DNA from: Myxococcota bacterium
GTDB lineage: Bacteria; Myxococcota_A; Polyangia; Polyangiales; Polyangiaceae
Reading direction: 5' to 3'
Assembly: GCA_963169165.1 (NCBI GenBank)
Contig: CAUJFL010000372.1
Coordinates: 1 to 49,863 of the forward strand
Length of the DNA stretch: 49,863 bases
Every line of letters starts with the position of its first letter. Position 1 is the stretch's first letter. The position numbers and the translations under genes were made by a program. This document shows, piece by piece, positions 1 through 9,022 of this stretch. The notes beneath the pieces were generated by a model. That model was not told the origin of the DNA, searched no databases, and worked only from the letters and a program-made list of their open reading frames with translations.

Positions 1-1257
1 TGCGGGCGCGGGAGGAGTCTCCGCGGCCGGTGTCGGCGCGACGGTCGCGCTCGTGGCCGCCACGCTCGTGACCACGGGTGGCGCGCTCGCCGACGGCGCC
101 GCGGCGCTCGAGGCCGACGCGGGAGGAGCGCTTCGCCCGAAGTAGACGCCCAGCGCCAGCGCGAGCGCCAGCGCGAGGAACGCCCCCGCGCCGACGACGA
201 GCCCCACGCCGCTGGTCCGATGCCGCTCCTGGCTCTCGCTCGGCGAAAGGCTCGAAGAGGGCGGCGACGATCGCGGCCCGGATGACGTCGGCGCCGGATC
301 AGCCGAGGGCTCTGCGGCCGCGCCGAGCGCCGCGCGGTCGCCGAACCCGAGCGTGCGCACCACGCGATCGACGTGCACCTGCGCGTGCGCTGGCGCGAAC
401 GGCGCGAGCGCGACCGCGAGGTGCGCGACCGTCGGGTACCGGGCGTCCTCGCGCTTCTGCAGGCAGCCGAGCACCGCGCGCTCGAGCTCGACGGGCACCT
501 CGGGGCGCACCGTCCGCAGCGGCTCGGGCGGGCTCATGAACACCCTCGAGCACAGCTCACCCAGCGTGTCGCCGCCGTAGGGCACCCGCCCCGCCAGCAG
601 CTCGTGGAGCACGACGCCGAGCGACCACACGTCCGCGCTCGCCGTGACGCGCTTGGAGGAGCGCATCTGCTCCGGCGACATGTAGTACGGAGTGCCGAGC
701 ACCGCGGTGGTCTTCGTCAGGTTGCCCTGCAGGTCCGTGGTGGCCTTCGCCATCCCAAAATCAACAAGTTTCACACATGGCGAGCCGTCGTGACGGGCCG
801 TCAAGAAGAGGTTCGCGGGCTTCACGTCGCGGTGCACGATCCCCAGCGCGTGCGCCTCGGCGAGCGCCTCGCACGTCTGCAGCGTGAACTCGATCGCCAG
901 CGGGATCGGGATCGGGCTCCGCTCCCGGATGATCCGCGCGAGGTCCTGGCCGTGCAACAGCTCCATCACCATGAACTGCGAGCCGTCCGGGAGCGTGCCG
1001 AAGTCGAGGATGCGCGCGGTGTGCTCGCTCCGAAGCCTGCTCGCCGCCTGCGCCTCCCGCTGAAACCGCGACGCCGTGTCGCCGCTCTGCGCCGCGTGGG
1101 CGAGCAGGACCTTGATCGCGACCTGCTGTCCGAGCGTGAGGTGCGTGGCCGCGACGACGACGCCGAAGCCACCCTTGCCGAGCACGTGCTCGACCCGATA
1201 CTTGCCCGCGAGCACCATGCCCGGAGAGACGGGGACCGGATCGTCGGCGCTCCGCAT
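1..1257 (-). CDS. Hanks-type serine/threonine protein kinase (3' end outside window)
   Basis: Membrane-anchored eukaryotic-like kinase that phosphorylates Ser/Thr on target proteins. It is missing from the ORF track because the frame runs off the left edge; I translated it from the ATG at 1257 (419 codons, open to base 1). Visible in order: glycine loop GKGGFGVV (~27), VAIK lysine (~49), catalytic loop HRDVKPAN (~143), VDFGMAK, activation-segment GTPYYMSPEQ, then a Pro/Ser-rich juxtamembrane stretch, a single hydrophobic segment (VGLVVGAGAFLALALALALG) and an Ala/Ser/Pro-rich extracytoplasmic tail that is cut. The DFG, HRD and Lys residues are intact, so it should be active. It is divergent from the lipoprotein at 1371. 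The PP2C phosphatase at 21.7 kb could act against such kinases, but nothing in the sequence links the two. No good Shine-Dalgarno is visible. Confidence 0.93.
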   Translation of the reverse strand, partial: MRSADDPVPVSPGMVLAGKYRVEHVLGKGGFGVVVAATHLTLGQQVAIKVLLAHAAQSGDTASRFQREAQAASRLRSEHTARILDFGTLPDGSQFMVMELLHGQDLARIIRERSPIPIPLAIEFTLQTCEALAEAHALGIVHRDVKPANLFLTARHDGSPCVKLVDFGMAKATTDLQGNLTKTTAVLGTPYYMSPEQMRSSKRVTASADVWSLGVVLHELLAGRVPYGGDTLGELCSRVFMSPPEPLRTVRPEVPVELERAVLGCLQKREDARYPTVAHLAVALAPFAPAHAQVHVDRVVRTLGFGDRAALGAAAEPSADPAPTSSGPRSSPPSSSLSPSESQERHRTSGVGLVVGAGAFLALALALALGVYFGRSAPPASASSAAAPSASAPPVVTSVAATSATVAPTPAAETPPAPA

Positions 1258-1370
1258 CGGTTCGCTCACCGAGCTACGGCCGTGGCGCGCCGACGAAAAG
1301 CCGACCCGACGCGGGGCTCGCGTTCCCCATGCCCCCGCGCCATCATCGGCACGCGCTCACCGCTGCCCGC

Positions 1371-1967
1371 ATGGACCATCCATACAGCACGCCACCTCGG
1401 GCGTCATGGCTCCTCGCCTCCGGGCTCGCCGCGCTCTCGCTCGTCGCGGCGTGCGCGTCGCCGCCCTCTGCCCCCGCGGCGCTCCCGTCCGTCGACACGC
1501 AAGCGCTTCCAGCTTCCGCGGCGTCCACGGTCCCGTCGCCCTCGGGTGCGTCGAGCGCGCAGCCCCCGCTGCCGCGCGTGTTCTCGGCGCTCGGAGGCCC
1601 CTGTCGCGCCGAGTCTCCGCACGAGGAGCTCTGCGGCAAGGATGGCGTCGTCGCCGGCGTGATCGTCCCCGTCGACCACGCGCTCGACACCCCTCCCCCC
1701 GTCGCCGAGGTGCTGCTCGACGAGCGCGGCGGGAGCGGACCTCGCGGCACGCACACGACGGTGGGCGCGGTGGGCGAGCGGCTCTGGGTGCGCGCGATCA
1801 CCTGCGGCGGCTGCCGTCGCATCATGGGCTGGGCGTTCGTCGGCGACCTGCCGCGGCTCGACGACGCGCAGCTCCTGTCGCTCCAGCGACGGCTCCACCT
1901 CCCGGCCGAGCTCGGGCCGCTGCGCGACGTCGCGGCCTGGCGTATGCAGCTGCGCTCGAGCCGCTGA
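1371..1967 (+). CDS. Predicted lipoprotein, function unknown
   Basis: About 198 aa. The ORF-track start at 1329 adds a charged leader; the ATG at 1371 (MDHPYS) gives a normal lipoprotein signal peptide with a hydrophobic core and the lipobox VAAC, followed by a Ser/Pro/Ala-rich linker, so I prefer it. The C-terminal ~110 residues look folded and contain four cysteines (GPC, ELC, TCGGC), suggesting disulfides after export. I do not recognise a family. It ends one base before the convergent Coq4-like gene, so the two stops abut. Codon use matches the neighbours. Confidence 0.7.
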   Translation: MDHPYSTPPRASWLLASGLAALSLVAACASPPSAPAALPSVDTQALPASAASTVPSPSGASSAQPPLPRVFSALGGPCRAESPHEELCGKDGVVAGVIVPVDHALDTPPPVAEVLLDERGGSGPRGTHTTVGAVGERLWVRAITCGGCRRIMGWAFVGDLPRLDDAQLLSLQRRLHLPAELGPLRDVAAWRMQLRSSR

Positions 1968-2678
1968 TCAGCTCGGCGCGGACGCGCGCGGGTGAGCCCT
2001 CGCCGGCGTGATGCGCAGCTCTCGCCGCGCCTCTTCGAGCGGCCGGTCGAAGCGCTCTTCCCACCGCACGGGCGGGAGGAACTCGGCCGCCTTGCCGCGC
2101 CGGTAGGCGTCCAGCGTCATCGCGATGACCTCGGGGCGTGAAGGCGCCCAGCGCAGCGTCCCGAGCGCGGCGATCAGCGCCGCGCTCGGCGCGCCCAGCT
2201 GCGCGTAGGTGAACCCCTGCAGCGCGACCTCGCCCGGCACGTCGGGCAGATAGCCGGTGAGCACGTGCCAGAGATCGTGCGTCTGCCGTAGTCGCTGCGC
2301 GAGGTAGCGGACCAGCTCGGGCAGCCCCGGCGGCGGCTGGAAGAGATCCGCGTCGAGCCCGTTGTCGTCGAGGTAGCGCGCGTACGCGCCGCCGAGCGTG
2401 TCAGCGGGCAGGCCGCGCAGCCGCGCGACCGTGGCGCCGTCGATGGCCGGGCGCTCCATCAGCAGCCGCGCGCCGTCGTCCGTCGCGGCGAACCGCGCGA
2501 ACAACCGCGGGAACGCCCGCCCGTTGGCCGCGATCCCGAGCAAGAACACCTGCCGCGTGTCGTCGGGGTCGCGCAGCAGCGCGGCGAGCGCGCGCGCCGC
2601 GATCCGCGCGCGCTCGCGGGGGGTGCCGGAGAGCGCCGCGCGCGCCGCGTCGGCCTCCGAGGTGGGGATCGTCTGCAT
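1968..2678 (-). CDS. Coq4-like protein
   Basis: 236 aa, resembling the COQ4 family, which in ubiquinone-making organisms is needed for the ring-modifying complex. Visible: helical N-terminal region and the family zinc-binding signature HDLWHVLTGYLPDVPGE (HDxxH followed by a distal Glu) at ~143-160, then a helical C-terminal half. It is divergent from a TetR regulator and its promoter overlaps a perfect palindrome, so expression is probably controlled by that regulator. Most Myxococcota are known for menaquinone rather than ubiquinone, so a role in canonical ubiquinone synthesis is doubtful; a lipid- or quinone-handling role is inference only. Confidence 0.8.
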   Translation of the reverse strand: MQTIPTSEADAARAALSGTPRERARIAARALAALLRDPDDTRQVFLLGIAANGRAFPRLFARFAATDDGARLLMERPAIDGATVARLRGLPADTLGGAYARYLDDNGLDADLFQPPPGLPELVRYLAQRLRQTHDLWHVLTGYLPDVPGEVALQGFTYAQLGAPSAALIAALGTLRWAPSRPEVIAMTLDAYRRGKAAEFLPPVRWEERFDRPLEEARRELRITPARAHPRASAPS

Positions 2679-2705
2679 GGCTCGTGTCTCCTGTTGGTGA
2701 GAGTG

Positions 2706-2733
2706 ACAATAGAGGTCGTCGGCATATTGTCAA
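2706..2733 (-). promoter_or_regulatory. Predicted sigma70-type promoter of the Coq4-like gene
   Basis: On the minus strand TTGACA (2728-2733) and TATTGT (2706-2711) are separated by 16 bases, with the ATG about 28 bases further on. The -35 box lies inside the palindrome at 2726-2743, so a bound repressor would block polymerase. Confidence 0.6.
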
Positions 2734-2743
2734 GTGTGACAAT
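2726..2743. promoter_or_regulatory. Predicted TetR-family operator
   Basis: ATTGTCA-AGTG-TGACAAT is a perfect inverted repeat (7-base arms, 4-base spacer) in the 125-base gap between the divergent Coq4-like and TetR genes. Another GTGACAAT half-site lies at 2704-2711, over the -10 box. Placement and symmetry are typical for the operator of an adjacent TetR repressor. Confidence 0.65.
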
Positions 2744-2803
2744 TGACTCGGAGCCGTCCTCGGGGCTCCCGCGCGGCCGCGAGGTTGGGTACACAGCCGA
2801 GGA

Positions 2804-3466
2804 ATGGCCAAGCGCCCGCCGCCGCAACGCGCCTCGACGCCCGTCGCTCGGTCCCCCCGCGCGCGCCGCTCGCCCGAGGAGGCGCGCGCGCTGATCCTCG
2901 ACGCCGCGACCGATCTGCTCGCCGCGCGCGGACCCGACGCGGTCGGTCTGAAGGCGGTGGCCGTCGAGGCGGGTGTCAGCCACGGGCTCGTGTCGCACTA
3001 CTTCGGCACGTACGAGGCGCTGGTGGAGGCGGTGTTGGCGCGGCACCAGGCGACGATGCGCGCCGAGCTGCTGGAGCGCCTCGCCGCGCGACCGGACGAG
3101 GGCCCCGAGGCGTGGATCGAGCACGCGTTCGCCGCGATGGCGCACCCGCTCTACGGCAGGCTGTCGGTGTGGGCCGTGATGTCGGGGAGGGCCGACGCCG
3201 CCGGCTTCTTCGCGCGGCGCGAGCAGGGCCTGCGGATCGTCGTCGACGCGCTCGCGGCGCGGCTCGGCGAGCGCGCTTCACGCGACAGGATCGAGCGCGT
3301 GGTGATGGTCGTGCTGACGTCGATCCTCGGCTACACGACGGGGCGCGGCGTGATGTGGGCGGCGCTCGGCAAGGAGGCGACGGCCGCGCGCGACGCGGCG
3401 TTTCGCGCCGAGCTCGTGGCGCTCGTCGCCCCGCTGGTGACCACCCGACGCGCCCGCGGGCGTTGA
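2804..3466 (+). CDS. TetR/AcrR-family transcriptional regulator
   Basis: 220 aa. The N-terminal helix-turn-helix is clear (LKAVAVEAGVSHGLVSHYF at ~47-65, followed by the YEALVEAVL helix), preceded by a basic Arg/Pro-rich tail. The remaining ~150 residues form the helical ligand/dimerisation domain, with no residue pattern that identifies a ligand. The ATG is preceded at once by GAGGA. Divergent from the Coq4-like gene with a palindromic operator between them; it probably represses that gene and perhaps itself. Confidence 0.9.
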   Translation: MAKRPPPQRASTPVARSPRARRSPEEARALILDAATDLLAARGPDAVGLKAVAVEAGVSHGLVSHYFGTYEALVEAVLARHQATMRAELLERLAARPDEGPEAWIEHAFAAMAHPLYGRLSVWAVMSGRADAAGFFARREQGLRIVVDALAARLGERASRDRIERVVMVVLTSILGYTTGRGVMWAALGKEATAARDAAFRAELVALVAPLVTTRRARGR

Positions 3467-3565
3467 GCGAATTCGCGCGGGCGCGCGGGTGGCCGGTGGC
3501 GGGCCTTCCCGACCTCGAAACGCGGTGCTACACGCGCCGCTCCCTTCAGGAGCGAGACGAGATCC

Positions 3566-4720
3566 ATGACCCAGTCGAACGGCAACGGCGCATCCACCAC
3601 GGCGAACCTCCAGCTCACCGGAGGCGCGGCGATCGTCGCCCCGATCTCGATGTTCCCCAACGGCGTGCCGGGCAACGCGCTGGTCGTCCTGCCCGTCACC
3701 AAGCCGACCGACGAGCTCATCGCGCTGATGGAAAAGGGCCCGGCGGCGGTGACCTCCGAGCAGATGTGGCAGCTCCTCGGCTTCAACGGCCCCGCGGTGC
3801 AGGTGCAGGACGGCGAGGGCCGCCCGCTCGCCATCGGGCTCGAGGATCTCCTCGCAGGCCTCGAGAAGCACTACCTCGAGGCGCCCGACGATCTGAACCG
3901 CGCGCGCATCTACGCCCAGGAGCTCCTCAAGTACGAGCGCTTCGAGAAGGCCGAGGGCGTGCTCGCGAAGATCGTCGCGAAGGGCGGCCTCAACGGCGAC
4001 GACTGGCTCGCGCTCGGCGTCACGCAGCTCCAGCTGAAGAAGCTCGACAAGGCCGAGAGCACGCTGAAGGGCGCCCAGAACATCATGAAGGGCAACCCGT
4101 ACCCGTCGCTCAACCTCGCGAAGCTCTACAAGGAGAAGGGCGACGCCGCGGCCGAGCAGAAGGCGGCCGAGAAGGCCATCGAGATCGAGCCGAACGCGGT
4201 CGACGCGTGGGCCTACCTGTTCTCGCACGTCAAGGACAAGGACGGCGAGGAGGCCGCGATCAAGGCCGTCGAGGCGCTGCTCGCCGCCGAGCCCAACACG
4301 AAGACCGCGGCGGGCTACATCGCGATCCAGGGCTTCTTCGCGGGCGAAGAGGAGACCCGCGACAAGGCCGTCACATTCGCGAAGAAGGCGGTCGATCGCA
4401 ACGGCCGTGATCCGCTCGCGCTCATCTGCCTCTCGGCGCTGTACGGCCAGGGCGGCGAGCTCGACAAGGTCATCGAGCTGTTGCAGCCGCACGAGGCGCT
4501 GCTCGCGAAGGACGTCCGCCTCGCGCACAACTACTTCGAGGCGCTGTTCCAGAGCCGCCAGATCGACAAGGTCACCCGGCTCCTCAACGCGCTCGCCGGC
4601 TCGCAGAACCAGGAGGTCAAGCAGTTCGCGATCGAGCGCAGCCGCGCGGTCGCGCAGTTCCTCCAGCAGCAGCAGCAGCAGCTCGCGGCGGCCGCGAACA
4701 CCGCGCAGAAGCGCAGCTGA
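3566..4720 (+). CDS. TPR-repeat protein
   Basis: 384 aa, no signal peptide, so probably cytoplasmic. After a ~90-residue N-terminal region it is built from TPR-like helical pairs (for example [59 protein letters not shown]), which normally serve as protein-protein scaffolds. Near the C-terminus a run of CAG codons encodes a short polyglutamine tract followed by an Ala-rich tail. The start is supported by an AGGAG-like site about 13 bases upstream. It ends 12 bases before the FAD oxidoreductase and may be co-transcribed with it. Partner unknown. Confidence 0.85.
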   Translation: MTQSNGNGASTTANLQLTGGAAIVAPISMFPNGVPGNALVVLPVTKPTDELIALMEKGPAAVTSEQMWQLLGFNGPAVQVQDGEGRPLAIGLEDLLAGLEKHYLEAPDDLNRARIYAQELLKYERFEKAEGVLAKIVAKGGLNGDDWLALGVTQLQLKKLDKAESTLKGAQNIMKGNPYPSLNLAKLYKEKGDAAAEQKAAEKAIEIEPNAVDAWAYLFSHVKDKDGEEAAIKAVEALLAAEPNTKTAAGYIAIQGFFAGEEETRDKAVTFAKKAVDRNGRDPLALICLSALYGQGGELDKVIELLQPHEALLAKDVRLAHNYFEALFQSRQIDKVTRLLNALAGSQNQEVKQFAIERSRAVAQFLQQQQQQLAAAANTAQKRS

Positions 4721-4732
4721 CGGGCGGGTCCC

Positions 4733-6247
4733 GTGACGATCGGCGACCCGGACGTCGTCGTCATCGGCGCGGGGCCCAACGGCCTGGTCGCCGCCGCGCA
4801 CCTCGCGCGCGCTGGGCTCCGCGTCCTCGTGCTCGAGTCGAAGGACACCATCGGCGGCGCGTGCGCGTCGCGCGCGCTGACCCGGCCTGGGTTCGTTCAC
4901 GACGTCGGCGCGGGGTTCTTCCCGTTCGCCGCGGTGAGCCCGGCGCTCTCGCCGCTCTCGCTCCACCGGCACGGCCTCTCGCTCGCGCACGCGCCGATCG
5001 ACAGCGCGCACCCCGCCCTCGACGGCACCTGCGGCGTGCTCGCGCGCGACCACGCGCGAGCGTTCGCCCTGGCGGGCGACGACGCCGCCGTGTGGCGCCC
5101 GATCGTCGAGTGGATGGCCGAGCGCGCTCACGCCATCCTGCCCGCGTTGCTCGGGCCGATCGACGACGTCCGCGCCAAGCTCGGCCTCGATCTCGGATCG
5201 ATCGCCGCGCTCACCGAGGCGGGGTTGTCGAGCGCGCGACAGCTCTCGGCGAGGTTCCGCGCAGAGGCGTCTCGCCGCGTGATCCCCGCGCTCGGGCTCC
5301 ACGCCGACGTCGCGCCCGACGATCGCTGCGGCGGCGCGGTGGGGCTGATGCTGGCGGCGCTCGCGGCGACCGCGGGCTTTCCCGTCGCGGTGGGCGGCGC
5401 GCAGGCCATCCCCGACGCCCTCGCGCGCGCCCTCGCCGCGTCGTCGGGTCAGCTCCGCACGAGCGCCAGGGTGTCGAAGATCATCGTGCGCAGAGGGCGC
5501 GCGGTCGCGGTCGCGCTCGACTCGGGCGAGGAGCTCCCAGCGCGCGTCGCCGTGGTCGCCGACACCGGCGCGCCAGCGCTGTATCTCCGCATGCTGCCGG
5601 ACGGCTGCGTGCCCTCGCGGCTGATCCGGCGCATGCGGCGCTACCCGTACGGCTGGGGCACCTTCAAGGTCGACTGGGCGCTCTCGGGCCCGGTGCCGTT
5701 CGTGTCGGCGCCGTGCCGCGACGCCGCCGTCGTGCACGCGGGCGAGAGCGTCGACGATCTCGCGCGCTTCGCCCGAGAGGTGCGGGCAGGGCTCATCCCA
5801 AACAATCCATACCTCGTGCTCGGGCAGGCCTCCGTCGCCGACCCCTCGCGCGCGCCCGCGGGCTGCCACACGCTGTACGCCTACACGCACGCGCCGTCCG
5901 AGGTCGACGGCGGATGGTCGACCGCGCGCGAGCGCTTCGCCGACGCGATCGAGCGGCGCATCGAGGGCCTCGCGCCGGGCTTTCGCGCGCTCGTGCTCGC
6001 CCGCGCGATCCACGATCCCGCCGAGCTCGAGCGCTTCGACGAGAACCTCGTCGGCGGCGATCTCGGCGGAGGCACGGCCGCGATCACCAACCAGCTGGTG
6101 TTCCGCCCCGCGTTCCCGTGGTTTCGCCACGCGACGCCGGTCGCGGGCTTGTATCTCTGCTCTGCGTACACGCACCCTGGCACGGGCGTGGCCGGCGCCT
6201 GCGGATGGAACGCCGCCCGCGCCCTGCTAGATCGGGAGGCTCGATGA
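4733..6247 (+). CDS. FAD-dependent oxidoreductase, phytoene desaturase/PYROXD2-like
   Basis: 504 aa from a GTG start. The N-terminal dinucleotide-binding fold is obvious ([21 protein letters not shown] with an acidic residue at the end of beta-2, LESKDTIGG). The C-terminal FAD-contacting segment [17 protein letters not shown] matches the phytoene desaturase/PYROXD2 group. These enzymes oxidise or isomerise polyene or related lipid substrates using FAD. No other carotenoid gene lies in the window, so the substrate cannot be assigned. The stop overlaps the next ATG (ATGA), coupling it to a small lipoprotein. Confidence 0.88.
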   Translation: MTIGDPDVVVIGAGPNGLVAAAHLARAGLRVLVLESKDTIGGACASRALTRPGFVHDVGAGFFPFAAVSPALSPLSLHRHGLSLAHAPIDSAHPALDGTCGVLARDHARAFALAGDDAAVWRPIVEWMAERAHAILPALLGPIDDVRAKLGLDLGSIAALTEAGLSSARQLSARFRAEASRRVIPALGLHADVAPDDRCGGAVGLMLAALAATAGFPVAVGGAQAIPDALARALAASSGQLRTSARVSKIIVRRGRAVAVALDSGEELPARVAVVADTGAPALYLRMLPDGCVPSRLIRRMRRYPYGWGTFKVDWALSGPVPFVSAPCRDAAVVHAGESVDDLARFAREVRAGLIPNNPYLVLGQASVADPSRAPAGCHTLYAYTHAPSEVDGGWSTARERFADAIERRIEGLAPGFRALVLARAIHDPAELERFDENLVGGDLGGGTAAITNQLVFRPAFPWFRHATPVAGLYLCSAYTHPGTGVAGACGWNAARALLDREAR

Positions 6248-6762
6248 GAGCGTCGCTCCTCGCCGTCGCCGCGCTGTCGACAGCGGTCGGCTGCAAGCGC
6301 GAGCCAGCCGAACAGACCGGCACCGCCGCGGCGATCCCGAAGCCGTCCGAGGTGCGCGCCGCCGACGGGCTGCCCGTCGAGATCCCCACCAAGCGCACGC
6401 CCGCGCCGAGCATCTTCGAGTGGGACAAGGCGCCCGCGCTCCGCGAGGGCTCGGCCGCCGCGGCCGGGTGCACGATCAAGGTGGTGCGCGAGTGGGCGCG
6501 CGTCGACTGCTCGGGTGAGCGCAAGCCCGGCGGCACCCCCAGCGACGTCGAGATCAAGTCGGGCTGCTCGAAGGACACCTACGTGTCGATGAAGTCCCAC
6601 TCCAACGCGGTGACGGCGCTGACGCCGGGCCGCCGCTGCGAGATCCTCTTCTCGTGGACGGGCACGAAGCAGACCTTCATGGCCGACTGGCCCGCCAACA
6701 AGCGCCCCACGCTCACGTTCATCGATCCGGTGTGGTCGACGACGCCGCGGCCGCGTCAGTGA
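6244..6762 (+). CDS. Small predicted lipoprotein
   Basis: 172 aa; hidden in the ORF track inside the 4861-6762 read-through frame. The ATG at 6244 overlaps the stop of the oxidoreductase (ATGA) and gives [20 protein letters not shown], a short signal peptide ending in a lipobox-like AVGC. The mature part carries three more cysteines (GCTIK, DCSGE, SGCSKD) and another at RRCE, suggesting two disulfides, and is rich in beta-type residues. No family recognised. It ends 4 bases before the convergent L,D-transpeptidase stop. Confidence 0.78.
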   Translation: MRASLLAVAALSTAVGCKREPAEQTGTAAAIPKPSEVRAADGLPVEIPTKRTPAPSIFEWDKAPALREGSAAAAGCTIKVVREWARVDCSGERKPGGTPSDVEIKSGCSKDTYVSMKSHSNAVTALTPGRRCEILFSWTGTKQTFMADWPANKRPTLTFIDPVWSTTPRPRQ

Positions 6763-6766
6763 GCGC

Positions 6767-8383
6767 TCAGGGGTGGATGTACACGACGGTGCCGTTCTTC
6801 AGCGTCATCGCGCCGTGAAAGCCCTCGGGCACCTCGGGCGTCGTCCACGCGAACAGCCAGGCCGCGTCGGTCGGGTGGAGGTTGATGCAGCCGTGCGATC
6901 TCGGGCGACCGAAGTCGTCGTGCCAGTAGGCCGCGTGCAGCGCGTAGCCCTCATGAAAGTACTGCACGTAGGGCACGTCTCGGAGATCGAACCTGTCGTC
7001 GTCCTGATCGTTGTCCATCGTCGCCGTCACGTGCTTCGTGTGGACCAGGAACGCGCCGCGCACGGTCGAGTGCGTCTCCAGCGGATCGCCGAGGCCGTCC
7101 GCGCCGGTCGACACCAGCGTCGCGTAGACCGGACGCGCGCCCTCCCACGCGACCAGCGTCTGCTTCAGGATCGACACGTCGATCCATTTCTTTCCTTCGG
7201 CCGCGAACTGCGGGAGCTCCTTCGGCGGATCGAGCCGCACGAGCCCGGCAGACTGCAGCAGGTAGCGCCCGTCGCGCGCCTCGAGGTAGGTGCTCCTGTC
7301 GATGCGCTCGCTCTTGCCGGTCAGCTCCACGCCCTCGCGGTACGACACGGGGCCGACCTCCCTCATGGCCGAGGTCGCGGGATCTCGCTGATAGAAGCGC
7401 GCGCTCTTGCTGCGAACGAACACGAGCGGAAGCCCCGCGTCTCGCAGCTCGACGCCACGAAACGTGGACGGCGTGATCGCGCGCACACGATCGAGCGGCA
7501 CGAGCTGCAGATCGGTGTTGAGCCCGAACGTGCGCCCCTCGTGCTCGAACGCGCCGAGCAGCGCGAACCCCGACTTCGGGAACGCGCGGCCCGCGTAGAG
7601 CGCGCCCGGCCCGAGCCGATTGGGCGTGAGGGACGGCACGACCTTGCCGTCGGCGAGCTCGGGCGGCACGGGCGACGTCGTCACCGTCACCGCGCCTTTC
7701 TGTCGCGAGGCCTGCGACAGGTGCTTGGTCAGCTCGCCCTCGACCGAGCGCTGCTCCGCCGCGCTCGGGAGCTTCAAGTACAGCGGCGGCGTCGGGAACC
7801 TGCTCATCACGTACGGGTACGGCAGCCCCTGCGCGCGATCCGGGCGGCGCTTCGCGAGCGCCGCGACCGCGCCCTCGGGCTGCAGCGACGCGGCCGCGCC
7901 CGCGCACACGTAGCCCGCCGGAGCGACGCGGTAGAACCCTCGCTCGCACCCGCCGAACCCCGCCGCCTTCTCGTCGCGCGACACCACGCTCCCTGCCCGC
8001 AAATAGCCTATTTTTCTCGAGCGGAACGTCGGTCGCGCGTACACCCAGACCTCCTTGTACAGCGCGAGCAGCTCGGGGCCGGGCGGCGGCGCGGGCTCGT
8101 CGGGCTTCACCTCCTCGTCGTCGACGGGGCTCGGCTCCGGCTCGAGCGACGCGCTCATCCCGGGAGGCGGCACCATCGAGACCGGCGCGATCGACACCGA
8201 GACGATCGGCACCGCGATCGAGGCCATCGCCGGCACCGCGGTCCGACGAGGCGTGGGGTGGACCGGCCGGACCGCCGACGTCGCGCGCGCGATCGTCCGC
8301 GTCACCCACGGAGAGCCGTGCGCGGCCGCGACGCCGAGCCCCGCGGTCCCACCGAGCAAGAACGCGACGACGCCTCGCTTCAT
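6767..8383 (-). CDS. L,D-transpeptidase (YkuD domain) with SH3-like domain
   Basis: 538 aa exported protein. The N-terminus has a hydrophobic segment (VVAFLLGGTAGLGVAAAHG), then a long Pro/Val linker, an SH3-like segment (VWVYARPTFRSRKIGYLRAGSV at ~112-133) and a C-terminal YkuD catalytic domain with the signature HDDFGRPRSHGCINL (catalytic Cys ~499, His three residues before it in SHGC). Such enzymes make 3-3 peptidoglycan cross-links or attach proteins to the wall by acyl transfer from a tetrapeptide stem. The Cys/His pair is intact. Convergent with the lipoprotein gene; divergent from the peroxiredoxin gene. Confidence 0.9.
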   Translation of the reverse strand: MKRGVVAFLLGGTAGLGVAAAHGSPWVTRTIARATSAVRPVHPTPRRTAVPAMASIAVPIVSVSIAPVSMVPPPGMSASLEPEPSPVDDEEVKPDEPAPPPGPELLALYKEVWVYARPTFRSRKIGYLRAGSVVSRDEKAAGFGGCERGFYRVAPAGYVCAGAAASLQPEGAVAALAKRRPDRAQGLPYPYVMSRFPTPPLYLKLPSAAEQRSVEGELTKHLSQASRQKGAVTVTTSPVPPELADGKVVPSLTPNRLGPGALYAGRAFPKSGFALLGAFEHEGRTFGLNTDLQLVPLDRVRAITPSTFRGVELRDAGLPLVFVRSKSARFYQRDPATSAMREVGPVSYREGVELTGKSERIDRSTYLEARDGRYLLQSAGLVRLDPPKELPQFAAEGKKWIDVSILKQTLVAWEGARPVYATLVSTGADGLGDPLETHSTVRGAFLVHTKHVTATMDNDQDDDRFDLRDVPYVQYFHEGYALHAAYWHDDFGRPRSHGCINLHPTDAAWLFAWTTPEVPEGFHGAMTLKNGTVVYIHP

Positions 8384-8470
8384 GTGCCCGGGGGTAGGTC
8401 AGCGCTCGCCGTGGGGCCAAGTTCGCCGCGGCTTGCCGCCGACGGGGACCGGCGCCACGTTGCGAAGCCG

Positions 8471-9022
8471 ATGCGCCCCCTCCTGTTCGCCGCGCTGCTC
8501 GCGGCAGGTTGCTCGAAGCCCGCGGCTCCGTCGGCGAGGCCAGCTCCCACGTCGAGCCACGCGTCGATCGACGTGCCCGACACCGATCTGGCCGAGGGCG
8601 CGCCCGCGCCGCAGGTCGCGATGACGCTGCAGACCGGCAAGACGCTGCGCCTCGCCGAGCTCGTCGGAAAGAACGTGGCCGTCTATTTCTACCCGAAGGA
8701 CGAGACCCCGGGCTGCACGGTCGAGGCGGCGCAGCTCCGTGACGCGTTCGAGGAGCTGAAGAAGGCCGACGTCGTCGTCATCGGCGTCTCGTCGCAGGAC
8801 GCCGAGTCGCACAAGCGGTTCATCGACAAGGAGCGCCTGCCGTTCGATCTCGCGGTCGACGCCGACGGCGCGATCGCCCGCGCGTTCGGGGTCCCGCGCA
8901 TCCTCGGTCACCACGCGCGCCAGACGTTCTTGATCGGAAAGGACGGCCGCGTGAAGAAGGCCTGGCGCAAGGTCCGCCCCGACGGTCACGCCCAGGAGAT
9001 CCTCGAAGCGGCGAAGGGGTGA
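8471..9022 (+). CDS. Lipoprotein peroxiredoxin (BCP/AhpC-TSA family), 1-Cys type
   Basis: 183 aa; the track fuses it to an upstream read-through, but ATG 8471 gives MRPLLFAALLAAGCSKP with a classic lipobox (LAAGC, Cys14), so it is anchored outside the cytoplasm. The thioredoxin-fold peroxidase motif YFYPKDETPGCT holds the peroxidatic Cys82. BCP enzymes usually have a resolving Cys five residues later; here that position is Ala (TPGCTVEAAQ), so it should work as a 1-Cys enzyme needing an external thiol. It reduces hydroperoxides. The stop overlaps the next gene's GTG (GTGA). Confidence 0.9.
   Translation: MRPLLFAALLAAGCSKPAAPSARPAPTSSHASIDVPDTDLAEGAPAPQVAMTLQTGKTLRLAELVGKNVAVYFYPKDETPGCTVEAAQLRDAFEELKKADVVVIGVSSQDAESHKRFIDKERLPFDLAVDADGAIARAFGVPRILGHHARQTFLIGKDGRVKKAWRKVRPDGHAQEILEAAKG

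Noticed and set aside
3278-6175. 965-aa minus-strand ORF opposite the TPR and FAD oxidoreductase genes
   Set aside because: Arg/Glu-rich shadow frame caused by the GC-rich codons of the real plus-strand genes; no recognisable motif.
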